Positions 1 to 8,817 are shown, numbered from the stretch's first letter. The stretch: 64,000 nt of DNA from Bdellovibrio sp. (GCA_016187935.1 JACPIU010000035.1:1-64000), one strand, 5' to 3'. Made by a program: numbers and translations. Notes: generated from the letters alone by a model not told the origin.

Positions 1-72
1 GCGTGTTTTATCTTCAATCCGAAGCTCGCGTAAAAGTTCTTGTTTTTGTATTTCGGTTAAAAAATTTGCCAT
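1..72 (-). CDS. N-terminus of an IS630-like transposase (partial)
   Basis: Reading the minus strand from an ATG at position 72 gives 24 codons that run off the window edge; the peptide starts MANFLTEIQKQELLRELR. This resembles the opening of the helix-turn-helix part of IS630-type transposases, where a short 'LT-x-x-x-x-x-EL' segment precedes the HTH. Only the start is visible, so the catalytic DDE domain cannot be checked and the call rests on that short similarity. It lies head-to-head with the ISL3 transposase at 194-1357, so two unrelated insertion sequences seem to meet here. No clear Shine-Dalgarno sequence precedes the ATG. Confidence 0.4.
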   Translation of the reverse strand, partial: MANFLTEIQKQELLRELRIEDKTR

Positions 73-193
73 GCCTAAGGATAGCAAAACAAGAATGGGC
101 TGAGAAGGCCTCACTTGAAATTTATTTTGCGTTCAGTATATTGATCTAAAAGAATGGATTTCCAAAGGTTATGTAGAAATTTTCATTAGAAAA

Positions 194-1357
194 TTGCCTG
201 AGCAGAGCTGCGTTTGCTCGCGTTGTGGATCTGACCTTGGTGCCAGTCATGGCAAATATCCTATTCGTTTAAAAACCATGCCCATTTTAAATTTCACAAC
301 GTATTTGGTTTTATGGCGTGAAAAACGTTATTGCCCGAGTTGTAAAAAAGTTCGCTCAGAGTATTTGGAATTTGCCGCGCAAGAAACGCCTCACCTAACC
401 AAAGAATATTCATGGTGGCTGGGGCGTATGTGTGAGTTTTCGCCAATTTCTAGGACAGCGGAATTCACTAACAATGATTCAATGACATTGTGGCGACTCG
501 ATTTTGCCCGCATGAGACGGATGTTTCAGCATTATAAAATTCCCGCGATTAAACGCATTAGTGTGGATGAGGTTTACGCGCGAAAAAGAAAATATTATCA
601 AAAAGAATCGCGGGACAACCGATTTTTTACCATTGTCAGCGACCTGGATACTAGGCGTGTGGTGTGGGTTTCAGAGTCACGTTCTAAAGAGGCCCTGGAT
701 GAATTTTTTCATATCATCGGCCCCGAACGCTGTCAGGATATTGAAGTTGTGGCAGCCGATCAACATGACCCGTATAAGGCGAGTGTCAATGAGCATTGCC
801 CTTGCGCCACTTTTATCTGGGACCGTTTCCACGTCATGCAAAACTTTGAAAAGGCCGTGAATGAGGACCGAGCATGGCAACACAATTACCTATGCAAGGG
901 TGAACTTAAGCGATTAACCAGAAGCAAATTTAAAGGATTATTTTTAAAAAGGTCTGACAGAAGAACGAAAGAGGAGGAACGGCACCTCAAAGATATCCTC
1001 AAGGAAAATGAAAATTTTTTATATTTGGAACTTATAAAAGAGGGGATGTTTCAGCTCTATGATTCCCAGACGGCAGAGGAGGCGCGCGATAAATTTGACC
1101 AACTGGGAAGCTGGATTCATCAGATAAAATATTTTTATGAACTCCAGAAATGGTGGGAAAATATGAACCAAGGTTGGAACACATTTAAGAACTATTTCAA
1201 ATACAAAGTGACAAGTTCACTGTCGGAAGGAATCAATAACGTCATTAAAACGGTAAAGAAACGGGCCTACGGCTACCGAAATATGACCTATTTCAAGCTT
1301 AAAATTCTTCAAGTCTGTGGATTCTTAAACTCAAGATATGTCTCAATGAGTTTTTAA
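194..1357 (+). CDS. ISL3-family transposase, possibly 5'-truncated
   Basis: Cut-and-paste DNA transposase of the ISL3 (IS204/IS1001/IS1165) group. The N-terminus holds a zinc-binding segment (Cys8/Cys11 and Cys47/Cys50). A DDE domain follows, with probable acidic residues at Asp125 (ISVDEVYA), Asp189 or Asp192 (VVAADQHDPY) and Glu345 (SSLSEGINN), then the family-typical basic stretch IKTVKKRAYGYRN. The only start codon in frame is TTG at 194, with no good ribosome site. The frame stays open upstream to a TGA at 116-118 and encodes plausible ISL3 N-terminal residues (YIDLKEWISKGYVEIF) without ATG or GTG. The natural N-terminus is therefore probably damaged or lies in another frame. Terminal inverted repeats were not identified. 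Confidence 0.85.
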   Translation: MPEQSCVCSRCGSDLGASHGKYPIRLKTMPILNFTTYLVLWREKRYCPSCKKVRSEYLEFAAQETPHLTKEYSWWLGRMCEFSPISRTAEFTNNDSMTLWRLDFARMRRMFQHYKIPAIKRISVDEVYARKRKYYQKESRDNRFFTIVSDLDTRRVVWVSESRSKEALDEFFHIIGPERCQDIEVVAADQHDPYKASVNEHCPCATFIWDRFHVMQNFEKAVNEDRAWQHNYLCKGELKRLTRSKFKGLFLKRSDRRTKEEERHLKDILKENENFLYLELIKEGMFQLYDSQTAEEARDKFDQLGSWIHQIKYFYELQKWWENMNQGWNTFKNYFKYKVTSSLSEGINNVIKTVKKRAYGYRNMTYFKLKILQVCGFLNSRYVSMSF

Positions 1358-1515
1358 TGGGTTAAACAAATATGAGGAAGACCCCTCCGACTGTCTGATT
1401 CTTATACAATGACAGGTAATTATTATACGACTGTCGCCTAACATCCTGAAAGAAGAATGATTCGATAGGCATCCCCTTTGCATTATGAATTCCTATTATT
1501 GTTATTGGAGGGGTT

Positions 1516-2262
1516 ATGAAGATTTTAATTGCATTGTTTTTTATATTGTCTTTTGCCGCCTGCATTCCGCAAGCAAAAACAAATAGTGCCAAGACAAGCT
1601 CTGTCACTGGTTCTGGATCGAGCAGTCAGTCCAATGCTTTCTTTCCCACAAGTCCAACTACGCCAGCGGAGATTCTCGTTGGGAGCGGAAGTGGAAGTGG
1701 ACTAGCAGAGGATATCGTTATTCCTACCCCAACCCCAGAACCTACTCCCAGCTTAACTGAATATTGTGGCAAGCTCTATCTTTCAAAGAATGGTGTGGTG
1801 ATGTTTATCGATGAAGATGAGCACTATAGAATTATTGATCCCGACACTTACAACGCCCAACAAGTGGTCAATAACATCACATTCCCTAACGATGCCTTTA
1901 ATGCTTGTGTTCATGGTAATCTTGTTACGGGTGGTGCGTTTTACGTGATCCGTTCGGAGTATGTCCAGTTGGCCGACATTATTGTGCATCCAGAACGGGC
2001 ATCACGAAAGAGCAGTTATACTTATGAGATTTGCGGCAACATAATGTACAAAACCGATCCAGGTCAATCAACGCCATGGATTCAGATTAAGGTAGGAACC
2101 AGCTATAAGATCGTGGATGATTCTACCAACACCGTGAAAAACTACCTCGATGCCCATGGTAATACCGATGGTTGCCTCTATAATAATGCCGGTTTTACCA
2201 ATCACTTTAACGTAACTTATAAGCAGTACTTCACGCCTGCGGCTTCGGATCTCGGCTGGTAA
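1516..2262 (+). CDS. lipoprotein with a duplicated small domain
   Basis: Exported lipoprotein of unknown function. The first 16 residues are a lipoprotein signal ending in FAAC, so Cys16 is the likely lipidated residue. A Ser/Gly-rich linker and a PTPTPEPTPS stretch follow, as in spacers between membrane anchor and folded part. The remainder contains two related copies of a domain of about 75 residues: copy 1 has YCGKLYL, then YRIIDPDTYN, then a single Cys (ACVHGNL); copy 2 has ICGNIMY, YKIVDDSTNT and GCLYNNAG. Each copy keeps two cysteines, suggesting one disulfide per domain. An excellent ribosome site (ggagggg) lies just upstream of the ATG. Its 3' end overlaps the convergent acyltransferase gene by 32 bases. 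Confidence 0.8.
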   Translation: MKILIALFFILSFAACIPQAKTNSAKTSSVTGSGSSSQSNAFFPTSPTTPAEILVGSGSGSGLAEDIVIPTPTPEPTPSLTEYCGKLYLSKNGVVMFIDEDEHYRIIDPDTYNAQQVVNNITFPNDAFNACVHGNLVTGGAFYVIRSEYVQLADIIVHPERASRKSSYTYEICGNIMYKTDPGQSTPWIQIKVGTSYKIVDDSTNTVKNYLDAHGNTDGCLYNNAGFTNHFNVTYKQYFTPAASDLGW

Positions 2263-2983
2263 GCAGAGTTTCCATTTCTGCTATCAGCTGTTTGTGCAAA
2301 CGATGAACCGCATCTTCCGGCAATTCCCCTGATCTGAGTTCCGGGAAAAAAGGTCCCTTTAAAAAATGCGTCAGTTTCACTGGCCGAGGTAATAAAGTCG
2401 GCCCCATTCCTCTAAAGAGGGGAAAGGGAAAATGGAATAATTCATAAATTTGTTTGGTCCAAGGGGAATCATAGACTTTAAAAATTCTGTCGCTCATGGG
2501 ACAGGCGGCAAGAATCACGGGAACCTGGGCCTCCAGGGCCAGACGAACAAAACCTTTTCGATCTTGCCAAAGAACCTTATAGCGATCTTTTGAGGAGCGA
2601 AGCGATTCCCGCATGCCACCTGGGGCCAAGGCCACTAACTCCCCTCTTTGCAAAAGCTCCAGTGCATTCCTGGGAGAAGCGGGGACCAGACCAACGTCCC
2701 AGCACCAATCCTGTAAATACGGCAGGTCAAAGAGCAAGTCATCTCCCAAACCACGCGGCATTCGCCCTGTGCCCTCAACAATGGCCTTGCCCAAGAGAAA
2801 ACCATCATAAGTGGCCAGAGAATGATTGATAATGACGAGAACAGGGCCTTGCTTGGGAATGACGTCAAGATTTTTGACTTCATGATGATGATAACGGGCC
2901 AATAGATCAAGTCCCTGCCGGATTTTATCAATGACTTCGTTTCCCTCAATTTGGACATTGGGAAGGTGTTCGTGGCCTTTCAT
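2231..2983 (-). CDS. TMEM68/MGAT-like lysophospholipid acyltransferase family protein
   Basis: Membrane-associated acyltransferase that would move an acyl group onto a glycerolipid acceptor. The catalytic motif is NHSLATYDG (His54, Asp60), that is H-x5-D as in the TMEM68/MGAT-like branch rather than H-x4-D of classical PlsC. The second block, APGGMRESL (about 120-128), matches the conserved phosphate-binding PGGxRE segment. Length (250 residues) fits the family. Start is taken at the ATG at 2983 (gene start MKGHEHLPN) rather than an upstream TTG. The gene lies 8 bases downstream of the 2992-3912 gene on the same strand and is probably co-transcribed with it and grxB. The exact acceptor cannot be read from sequence. 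Confidence 0.82.
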   Translation of the reverse strand: MKGHEHLPNVQIEGNEVIDKIRQGLDLLARYHHHEVKNLDVIPKQGPVLVIINHSLATYDGFLLGKAIVEGTGRMPRGLGDDLLFDLPYLQDWCWDVGLVPASPRNALELLQRGELVALAPGGMRESLRSSKDRYKVLWQDRKGFVRLALEAQVPVILAACPMSDRIFKVYDSPWTKQIYELFHFPFPLFRGMGPTLLPRPVKLTHFLKGPFFPELRSGELPEDAVHRLHKQLIAEMETLLTSRDPKPQA

Positions 2984-2991
2984 ACTCGCCG

Positions 2992-3912
2992 TTATTCGCA
3001 ATCTGTATGAATTTCACTAATAAGCTTCTTCATACCTTCACGATATTTAATAGAAAGTTTGAATTCGTTTTGGATCACATCCAAAGGAAGCGCATCCATG
3101 CTTTCACCTTTGGCCTCTTTACTCTCTCGCACTTCGTCCGCCTGATCGAGCAAGTCATCATAGGAATCCTCTAACTCATCCTTGAAATCCATGACACGCT
3201 CTTCGTGTTTTTTGTCAAACATTCCTTCGGAAACCAAAGTATGCAGCAAGGATGCCTGCATGTTCAAATTGGAAATGGTGGTGTGATCGCCTAGCTCCTT
3301 ATTAAAATATTTGCAAATAGATTTCAGGGCCCTTTGTTTGGTGGCCTCACCCCACTTGCCTTTTTTCGAGTAAGTCATGAGACCATGGATAAAAGACATT
3401 TTTTTGTAGGGACGGCAAGGTCGCAATTCTTTTAATTTCTGCCCGACATCTTCCGGTTTTAGTTTGGACACTTGATCCTGGGCCAAAAGCTCTAAAAGTC
3501 TTGATGAACTTTTGGGATTCATGGGTAAATTGTCAAATTCATCTAAGACCTCTATCACCTGATCTTCACTGAAAAACTGGGGATTTTCATCTTCTAAAGA
3601 ATTTCCAAACAAATGATCAAAGCTCGCCTCACACTCTTCCAGTTCTTTGCGATTCATTTCAATGGTATTATCAAGGTCCTTACTGAAAGCTTCAAAATTC
3701 TGGGCAACGGGTTTCGACAAAACAACTTTTACATCCTTAATCTGTTCACTGATACTGGCAGCGGCATTGTCGTTTTTCGCCGGTTGAGTTCCCGTGGATT
3801 CTTCTGGTGGAACCGACTCTTCAACAACTGAATCACCACTATGCCAATAAAAGAAAATACCAATTCCAAGGAGAACCAAACCAAGGACAATAAATGGCAA
3901 TTTCTTTTTCAT
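2992..3912 (-). CDS. membrane-anchored hypothetical protein
   Basis: Unrecognised protein of 306 residues. A lysine-rich start (MKKKLPF) leads into one hydrophobic segment (about residues 5-22), followed by an acidic, Pro/Ser-rich linker and a highly charged, mostly helical body ending in a cysteine. This suggests a single-span or uncleaved-signal protein with a periplasmic helical domain. The ATG at 3912 is chosen because it has an AGGA ribosome site and overlaps the stop of grxB by four bases (ATGA), which implies translational coupling. No catalytic motif was seen and no function is proposed. Confidence 0.7.
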   Translation of the reverse strand: MKKKLPFIVLGLVLLGIGIFFYWHSGDSVVEESVPPEESTGTQPAKNDNAAASISEQIKDVKVVLSKPVAQNFEAFSKDLDNTIEMNRKELEECEASFDHLFGNSLEDENPQFFSEDQVIEVLDEFDNLPMNPKSSSRLLELLAQDQVSKLKPEDVGQKLKELRPCRPYKKMSFIHGLMTYSKKGKWGEATKQRALKSICKYFNKELGDHTTISNLNMQASLLHTLVSEGMFDKKHEERVMDFKDELEDSYDDLLDQADEVRESKEAKGESMDALPLDVIQNEFKLSIKYREGMKKLISEIHTDCE

Positions 3913-4565
3913 GTCTTTTCCTTTTGACGCCAAAAATCGATATGATAATCAAATTCACACAATTGCTTAATACTCTGCAAGTAGGCATGCAATTTGTCAC
4001 TAAAACGAAATTCAGGAAGGATGTAAAGCCCCCACAAATGGGCCGCAAGCATAATATCCACTATCGTCATCGTGCGGTTGTGGAAAAAAGGTTCCAGCTC
4101 TGCTTCAAGTTCTTTAAGAAGGGGGTTTAGTTCTGATTCAAACTGAAGCCGTGCTTGTGCCAATTGGGCAAATGGCCCACGTTTGGCGGATTTTTTGTTT
4201 TCAAAATATTGCCGCGACGGTTGGTCAAATTCGGGTGTCCAAACCCAATAGGGCATGCATAAATTATGAATAGGTGCCCCCAACCTTTTTAGCCAGTCTT
4301 CAACCAATGCCAACCCGACCTTGTCGAGAAAATCGAAGCTCAGTTGCTTCTTGCTATCGAGCTTTTTAATAATGTCCAAGGATTCGTTGATCGTCATGTC
4401 GGGGAATTTCATAATCGGCAACATTTTTTTACCGGTTAATTGAATGGGAGTCGCTTCATCATTATAGCGAAGCACTGTTGATGTATAAGGAAGCCGCAAA
4501 AATCCTAAGGCCATGCGCACACGAACACAAAAGGGACAATGGACATAATGAAATAATTCTAACAT
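3909..4565 (-). CDS. grxB: glutaredoxin 2 (GST-fold glutaredoxin)
   Basis: Cytoplasmic thiol-disulfide oxidoreductase that reduces protein disulfides with glutathione. The N-terminal thioredoxin-like domain carries the glutaredoxin active site CPFC (Cys10, Cys13; the E. coli Grx2 motif is CPYC). The cis-Pro/glutathione-binding region follows (KKMLPIMKF, then INESLDII, matching the ESMDIV block of Grx2). The helical C-terminal half fits the GST-like domain, and 218 residues is the usual Grx2 length. Start is the ATG at 4565; the longer frame begins at TTG. It heads a run with the two downstream minus-strand genes, the next coupled through ATGA. Confidence 0.86.
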   Translation of the reverse strand: MLELFHYVHCPFCVRVRMALGFLRLPYTSTVLRYNDEATPIQLTGKKMLPIMKFPDMTINESLDIIKKLDSKKQLSFDFLDKVGLALVEDWLKRLGAPIHNLCMPYWVWTPEFDQPSRQYFENKKSAKRGPFAQLAQARLQFESELNPLLKELEAELEPFFHNRTMTIVDIMLAAHLWGLYILPEFRFSDKLHAYLQSIKQLCEFDYHIDFWRQKEKT

Positions 4566-4594
4566 TGCCAAGATTGTAGCAAATGCCAGCGCTC

Positions 4595-4723
4595 TTAACT
4601 AGTACGACTTCCAGTAAATTCTTTCATGATGGTGGGATGCTTTCTGGCCATTTCCCGTTCTGCTCTCGTCGTCTTGCCCGCCAGCAGGCCTTCTCGCTCG
4701 CTCCCGCAAATTGCACGTGACAT
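4595..4723 (-). CDS. small basic ORF coupled to the upstream membrane gene
   Basis: A 42-codon ORF. Its ATG overlaps the TAA stop of the preceding membrane-protein gene (TAATG), a typical arrangement for translational re-initiation. The peptide begins MSRAICGSEREGLLAG and is rich in Arg, Lys and Glu, with one cysteine and no hydrophobic segment, so it should be cytosolic. No family was recognised. Support comes from the coupled start and the way the ORF fills an otherwise empty 157-base gap; chance occurrence cannot be excluded. Confidence 0.42.
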   Translation of the reverse strand: MSRAICGSEREGLLAGKTTRAEREMARKHPTIMKEFTGSRTS

Positions 4724-5847
4724 TATTTTTTCATGATGCTCGACGACATCGCATCATCTTTCTGAGGAGTGATGGAAGGCACGACGCTCATACCACTAAT
4801 CCAAGGGCCCAAAAAGGCCCCCTGGCGCATCGATAATTGAATTTGAGCACCCTTCTCGGCCTTTTCAAATTCCGGACGGCACACAACCATATCAATATTT
4901 GAGTTGCCATCAGAGGCAATCGCCCGCCCCTGCTTATAGACCAGTGATGTCGGAACAGATAATTCCACACAATGGTTCTTTTTCTGTTCATCAAAAAAAA
5001 CTTCTTTTGTGAGTGTGACGGATGACACACTTACTTTGGAAGAATCCAGAGCGCCATTCAAGAAGATCAGACTGAAGGCCAGTGATATTCCGCCATAAAA
5101 AGTAATATAGATGAGCAAAAAAAACTTCTGCCATTGTTTTGATGGGCCTTCCACTTTGCCAATTTTGTGATGAATGACGAAGGCCAGAGTCCCTGAAATG
5201 ACGAATGGAAAAATAAAAATTGAACTCGGACCGACAATGAGATGATACTCTTCCGCCAAGTTTATACTGAGAACCGCCCACAGACTCACAAAGAACGCCA
5301 AACCTGCAATCCGCCATTGCCAAGCTGCCGGCCCGGCAGACTTTTGCACCATGCCCATTTCTTCAAGACCTACCAAGGTACATTTTAGGCCTGTTTTCTC
5401 GCCTAAAAGTTTTAGAATTTTCTGCATCGCCTGACCATTGAGTTTGCGGTAGAAAATGGGATATGTGGTGGCCTCAGTTTTAAGCTCAATCTCCTCAATC
5501 TCGTTCTTGCCTTCCACAGAAACACCCGGGGCCAAGCGGATATCTTGAATATCCTTATAAAAAATCTTTTCTTCATTCCAATGCCATAAATGAAATAATT
5601 TAGGCAAAACGATATAATCCTTATAAAAGGAGATACGATGGTTGACTCCGTACATCCTGTTATTCAGCCCCATCGCCGCCATGATGGCGGAAATCAAATA
5701 GATCGTTTCGTAAAAATAGGAACCTTCTCCATCACTTACTAAAATGAAGTATCCGGCAATAGACCACGCCAACCAAAACCAAAGCAGAAAGGCCGATCCT
5801 TTGTAGGGAAATTCATGCTCATGAGAAAGTTGTTCACTTGAATCCAT
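4723..5847 (-). CDS. multi-span membrane protein with a possible PH-like domain
   Basis: Unrecognised integral membrane protein of 374 residues. Two hydrophobic segments come early (about 22-37 and 48-62). A soluble stretch of about 100 residues follows, whose alternating pattern (RISFYKDYIVLPKL, FYKDIQDIRLAP) resembles bacterial PH-like domains. Three more membrane segments lie at about 177-196, 206-224 and 240-262, then a C-terminal extracytoplasmic domain of about 110 residues. The PH-like assignment is pattern-based only. The ATG at 5847 has an AGTAGG ribosome site. Its stop overlaps the start of the 42-codon ORF. Confidence 0.68.
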   Translation of the reverse strand: MDSSEQLSHEHEFPYKGSAFLLWFWLAWSIAGYFILVSDGEGSYFYETIYLISAIMAAMGLNNRMYGVNHRISFYKDYIVLPKLFHLWHWNEEKIFYKDIQDIRLAPGVSVEGKNEIEEIELKTEATTYPIFYRKLNGQAMQKILKLLGEKTGLKCTLVGLEEMGMVQKSAGPAAWQWRIAGLAFFVSLWAVLSINLAEEYHLIVGPSSIFIFPFVISGTLAFVIHHKIGKVEGPSKQWQKFFLLIYITFYGGISLAFSLIFLNGALDSSKVSVSSVTLTKEVFFDEQKKNHCVELSVPTSLVYKQGRAIASDGNSNIDMVVCRPEFEKAEKGAQIQLSMRQGAFLGPWISGMSVVPSITPQKDDAMSSSIMKK

Positions 5848-5968
5848 AGTGGCCTACTCTTCGTAAAAAGTGCCCTTGGAATCAATGGAAATTTATAAAA
5901 TAATGCCCATACTGGAATGTGATAGAAATTGCCCTTCCGTGGCATGCGGATGACTAATTTGGTTGGGA

Positions 5969-6736
5969 TTATTTCTTTAGTATGGAATCGTCCTGGCGCA
6001 TTTCAAGGAAAAGGCCCTCAGGAATCTGCGATTCTCTTGGAGCAATGACACTGCTATCGCGGGTTTCGGCCAAGGCCATCTTTTCTTCCCCTGCAATGGA
6101 AGGAGCAGTCAGAGATTTCCTCATACTTTCTTCCATATGCATCAGCTTGCTGCCAAAATAGTTCGTACCTGGATCGGCCATGGCCACTAGATAATCTCCA
6201 GGTTTCAGCTTAAAAACTTTACCGGATGTTTTATATCGAACCTGAGCATTCCCACTCAAGAGCGCCACTTCAGACAGCTCGCTCTTAACGCCTTCAACTT
6301 TATGATTCATGACAATTTCCGTGCCACGCACGCCCATGCTGACTGTCTTGGTATCAACTTTGACCCGGTTCTCTGAACCTGTCGCAGTTTTAGAAATGCT
6401 TCCGCGCAATTGTCCATACAGCAGATCAAATTCGATAATGCGTTTCTTTTTTTCATCAAACACCATATGGCGAAAATTGAATTTGGTTTTGGGCCCGAAT
6501 GTGAGAGTGCTGCCATCCACCAACGTGACCTGGGCCATGGATTTCTCTTGAGTGATAATGGTATCCCGGGAAGCAATTTCATCATCAACTTTTAGGCTTT
6601 TTTCACTCATATCCCCTTGAGCGATTTTGGCCACATTCCCGATAACTTTTGTCGCCTTTCCCAAGCTGGCGCCGCTGGCACTCCAACTTGCAAGACAAAA
6701 AATACTCCATACCAACAAAATCTTATGTAAGTTCAT
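5969..6736 (-). CDS. secreted FecR-domain protein
   Basis: Periplasmic or surface protein with a FecR domain. An N-terminal Sec signal (MNLHKILLVWSIFCLASWSA) is followed directly by the FecR fold: ASRDTIITQEKSMAQVTLVDGS, then LTFGPKTKF, then VDTKTVSMGVRGTEIVM. The last is the typical VRGTEF-like signature of secreted FecR proteins. The remaining 90 residues are polar without clear motif. Stand-alone secreted FecR proteins are not the anti-sigma FecR of iron uptake; no sigma factor or TonB receptor is adjacent. An AAGGA ribosome site precedes the ATG. A second, much larger FecR protein lies at 16183-19365. Confidence 0.83.
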   Translation of the reverse strand: MNLHKILLVWSIFCLASWSASGASLGKATKVIGNVAKIAQGDMSEKSLKVDDEIASRDTIITQEKSMAQVTLVDGSTLTFGPKTKFNFRHMVFDEKKKRIIEFDLLYGQLRGSISKTATGSENRVKVDTKTVSMGVRGTEIVMNHKVEGVKSELSEVALLSGNAQVRYKTSGKVFKLKPGDYLVAMADPGTNYFGSKLMHMEESMRKSLTAPSIAGEEKMALAETRDSSVIAPRESQIPEGLFLEMRQDDSILKK

Positions 6737-6871
6737 GTTTTAATCCTTAAGTGGGAAATCTTTAACAAAATAAGATGCACTATATTGGCCAAATGGTCCA
6801 GCGCCAAATGATAATTTTGCCTCTTGCTCGTTTGCTTGAGAATGAGCAAATAAAAAGGCCATAATGGGATT

Positions 6872-7318
6872 ATGTCGTACAAGGTCAAACCCATTATTGA
6901 TAACGGCCGTATTTATTTACCGATTGAGCAAAACATCGGAGAACTGTTAGATATCACCCAAGATACAGAATTAGACTTGCGTACGGATGGCACCTCGCTC
7001 ATCTTTTCTCCCAAGCCTGGGAAAGAAATCCAAGAAGCGCCTCCTCCCCTCCCTGCAACAAATACCACAACCAAGATGGAGGAAGAGTATACCCGTTATT
7101 GGAACCTTGCAGCGCAAGAGGGGATGCGGGAAAAATTTATGGGCTCGCTGAGACCGATTTTAAGGGCCCGCCTCAATTATGATTACAATGAAATCTTGTG
7201 CGAAAAAGAGGCCATTAAACTTTGCTATAAATACTACAAGGCCCGTGAAAAGGGCGAGGAACTCCCCGGCCCCTACATCCCAGAATGGCATTCCATTGTT
7301 CCGAAGGATGCGGAATAG
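6872..7318 (+). CDS. protein with an AbrB-like N-terminal domain
   Basis: Cytoplasmic protein of 148 residues. The first 45 residues (IIDNGRIYLPIEQNIGELL, then a TELDLRTDGTSLIFSPK strand pair) resemble the SpoVT-AbrB/MazE swapped-hairpin DNA-binding fold. A Pro-rich hinge (PPPLPATN) separates this from a charged helical C-terminal domain ending PYIPEWHSIVP. It could be a transcription regulator, but no toxin partner is adjacent, so an antitoxin role is not supported. It converges on the DUF155 gene, with 2 bases between the two stops. Confidence 0.6.
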   Translation: MSYKVKPIIDNGRIYLPIEQNIGELLDITQDTELDLRTDGTSLIFSPKPGKEIQEAPPPLPATNTTTKMEEEYTRYWNLAAQEGMREKFMGSLRPILRARLNYDYNEILCEKEAIKLCYKYYKAREKGEELPGPYIPEWHSIVPKDAE

Positions 7319-7320
7319 GC

Positions 7321-8127
7321 CTAGAAAAGTTTGAGAACATCGTGAATGATAGTAAAAATGATTTCCACGCTAATAAGCAAAATAATGATCCATTCGAGGT
7401 AATTTGAATATTTATAATTTTGCTCATCGGCCAACATGGAAAATAATTCGTGGATCACTTCCAATTTGCGATTCAAAACTTCTATCCTCGGATAGATATC
7501 CAAATAACGATTCATCGCTGTATAAATGGGTTCGAGTTCAGGATATTCCCAAAAAAATTCGGGCGTATCGAGTAGCCCATGTTGCAGATTGATGTCACTC
7601 TTAACCAAATACAAACGGCCTCGCATCTTGGAAATGGCCTTTTTAGTCATTTGTATTTTGCCATCTTGGGCCAAGGCCTTGGGGATATGGCGAGAGGATT
7701 CAACTGTGCTAGCGGCGGAATCTTCAAATTGAGAGAGCTTGGTGGACTGAGCGATAGCATGAGAGAGAGCAAGAGTTTCCAGTTCTTCCGTACCGGGAAG
7801 GGTAATATGATCATTTTGAATTTTTAAACCTTCTCCCTTGCTATAGGTAAAAGTATCTTTGAAATAATCGACATGTGCCCGATGGATATGGTGTTTAATT
7901 CGATCCAATAAGTCTTCATGAATGCGACGATCTCCCCCCCAGAAAACAATGACCCCGTAATCAAAAATATAAGTCACGACATCCTTGAAGGTGAGATGGT
8001 AGACATCTCGATAGCGAGTCACCGGATGTGTTCGGCTTAGATCTTCAAGCAGATTGGGTATCTCAAACCGTCCTCCCACTCCGTAAGCAATACATTCATT
8101 GTCTTGAACTACTTCTCCCACGATCAC
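7321..8127 (-). CDS. DUF155 (RMND1/Sif2/YagE) family protein
   Basis: Member of the DUF155 family, whose mitochondrial relative RMND1 supports organelle translation; the bacterial role is unknown. Conserved segments visible are DYGVIVFWGGD, the LSHAIAQSTKLSQFED region, and the C-terminal helix pair LDTPEFFWEYPELEPIY followed by IEVLNRKLEVIHELF. A C-terminal membrane segment (about residues 247-264) ends the protein, as is typical of the family. Start is a GTG: either 8127 or the in-frame GTG at 8121, which has the better spaced GGGAG site; both give near-normal length. Confidence 0.85.
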   Translation of the reverse strand: MIVGEVVQDNECIAYGVGGRFEIPNLLEDLSRTHPVTRYRDVYHLTFKDVVTYIFDYGVIVFWGGDRRIHEDLLDRIKHHIHRAHVDYFKDTFTYSKGEGLKIQNDHITLPGTEELETLALSHAIAQSTKLSQFEDSAASTVESSRHIPKALAQDGKIQMTKKAISKMRGRLYLVKSDINLQHGLLDTPEFFWEYPELEPIYTAMNRYLDIYPRIEVLNRKLEVIHELFSMLADEQNYKYSNYLEWIIILLISVEIIFTIIHDVLKLF

Positions 8128-8190
8128 TCCCGAGTCCCAACTCTTAGTCTTGTGGGCCTATTCTGTCCTAGAAATTTACATATGTCATGC

Positions 8191-8817
8191 TTAGAAAGGC
8201 ACTTGACCGCTGCCATATCTCAAGACTTGTGGCGCACCGTCAACTCGGAAGTCAAGAATGGTGGATGGGCCGACAAAGGCAGTTTCACCTGGATCAAGAA
8301 TCATGGATACCAAATGAGATAACTCTTCCTCAATTAAGACTGCGTAGATTGCGTCCTCTTCACTCAGGCCCAACATGCTTGGATGGATATTGGTGGATAA
8401 GAGCGGGCCAGTATAAAATTTTGCCAGCGCCCTGAGCAAACTACAGTCCGGAATACGCACCCCAACTTCATGATCGCGTCGCGAAGCTTTGAGGGATTTA
8501 GATACTTTCTTATTGGCCTCCAGAACAAAAGTGTACGGGCCTGGAATAAGACGTTTCATCCAACGAAAGGTCAAGTCGGAAAGCAGAGCAACCTCGCTCA
8601 CACTCTTAAGATCACCACAGAGAAGAGAAAAATGATGGTGAGGATTGATCTGTTTCGCCTGATAAATTTTCATCACGGCATCACTTTGAAAGACATCGCA
8701 AACCAAAAGCCAATTGGTATCACTGGGAAAAGAAATGATCTTTCCTTGTGCTAACAACTCACTGGCACGTTTCAAGATTCGATCATCAGGATTTTGGGCG
8801 ACAATATACTCAATCAT
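8191..8817 (-). CDS. YciO/Sua5/YrdC-family protein
   Basis: Belongs to the YrdC-like family whose best known members make threonylcarbamoyl-AMP for tRNA t6A; the YciO branch is related but its role is less certain. Visible blocks are ISFPSDTNWLLVCDVF (the 'PTDTVYGL' nucleotide pocket, with NWLL in place of YGL), a KQINPHH segment equivalent to KxRP, LIPGPYTFVLEA (the PGPxT motif), GVRIPDC and GPSTILDF. The altered YGL and KxRP blocks suggest YciO rather than TsaC. Start is the ATG at 8817, one base after the upstream oxidoreductase stop, so the two are translated together. Confidence 0.84.
   Translation of the reverse strand: MIEYIVAQNPDDRILKRASELLAQGKIISFPSDTNWLLVCDVFQSDAVMKIYQAKQINPHHHFSLLCGDLKSVSEVALLSDLTFRWMKRLIPGPYTFVLEANKKVSKSLKASRRDHEVGVRIPDCSLLRALAKFYTGPLLSTNIHPSMLGLSEEDAIYAVLIEEELSHLVSMILDPGETAFVGPSTILDFRVDGAPQVLRYGSGQVPF

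Noticed and set aside
72-1515. Terminal inverted repeats of the ISL3 element
   Set aside because: Compared the flanks by eye; only weak similarity between the two sides, so no ends could be called.
7525-7560. GGGTTCGAGTTC, resembling a tRNA T-loop
   Set aside because: It lies inside the DUF155 gene with no cloverleaf around it.
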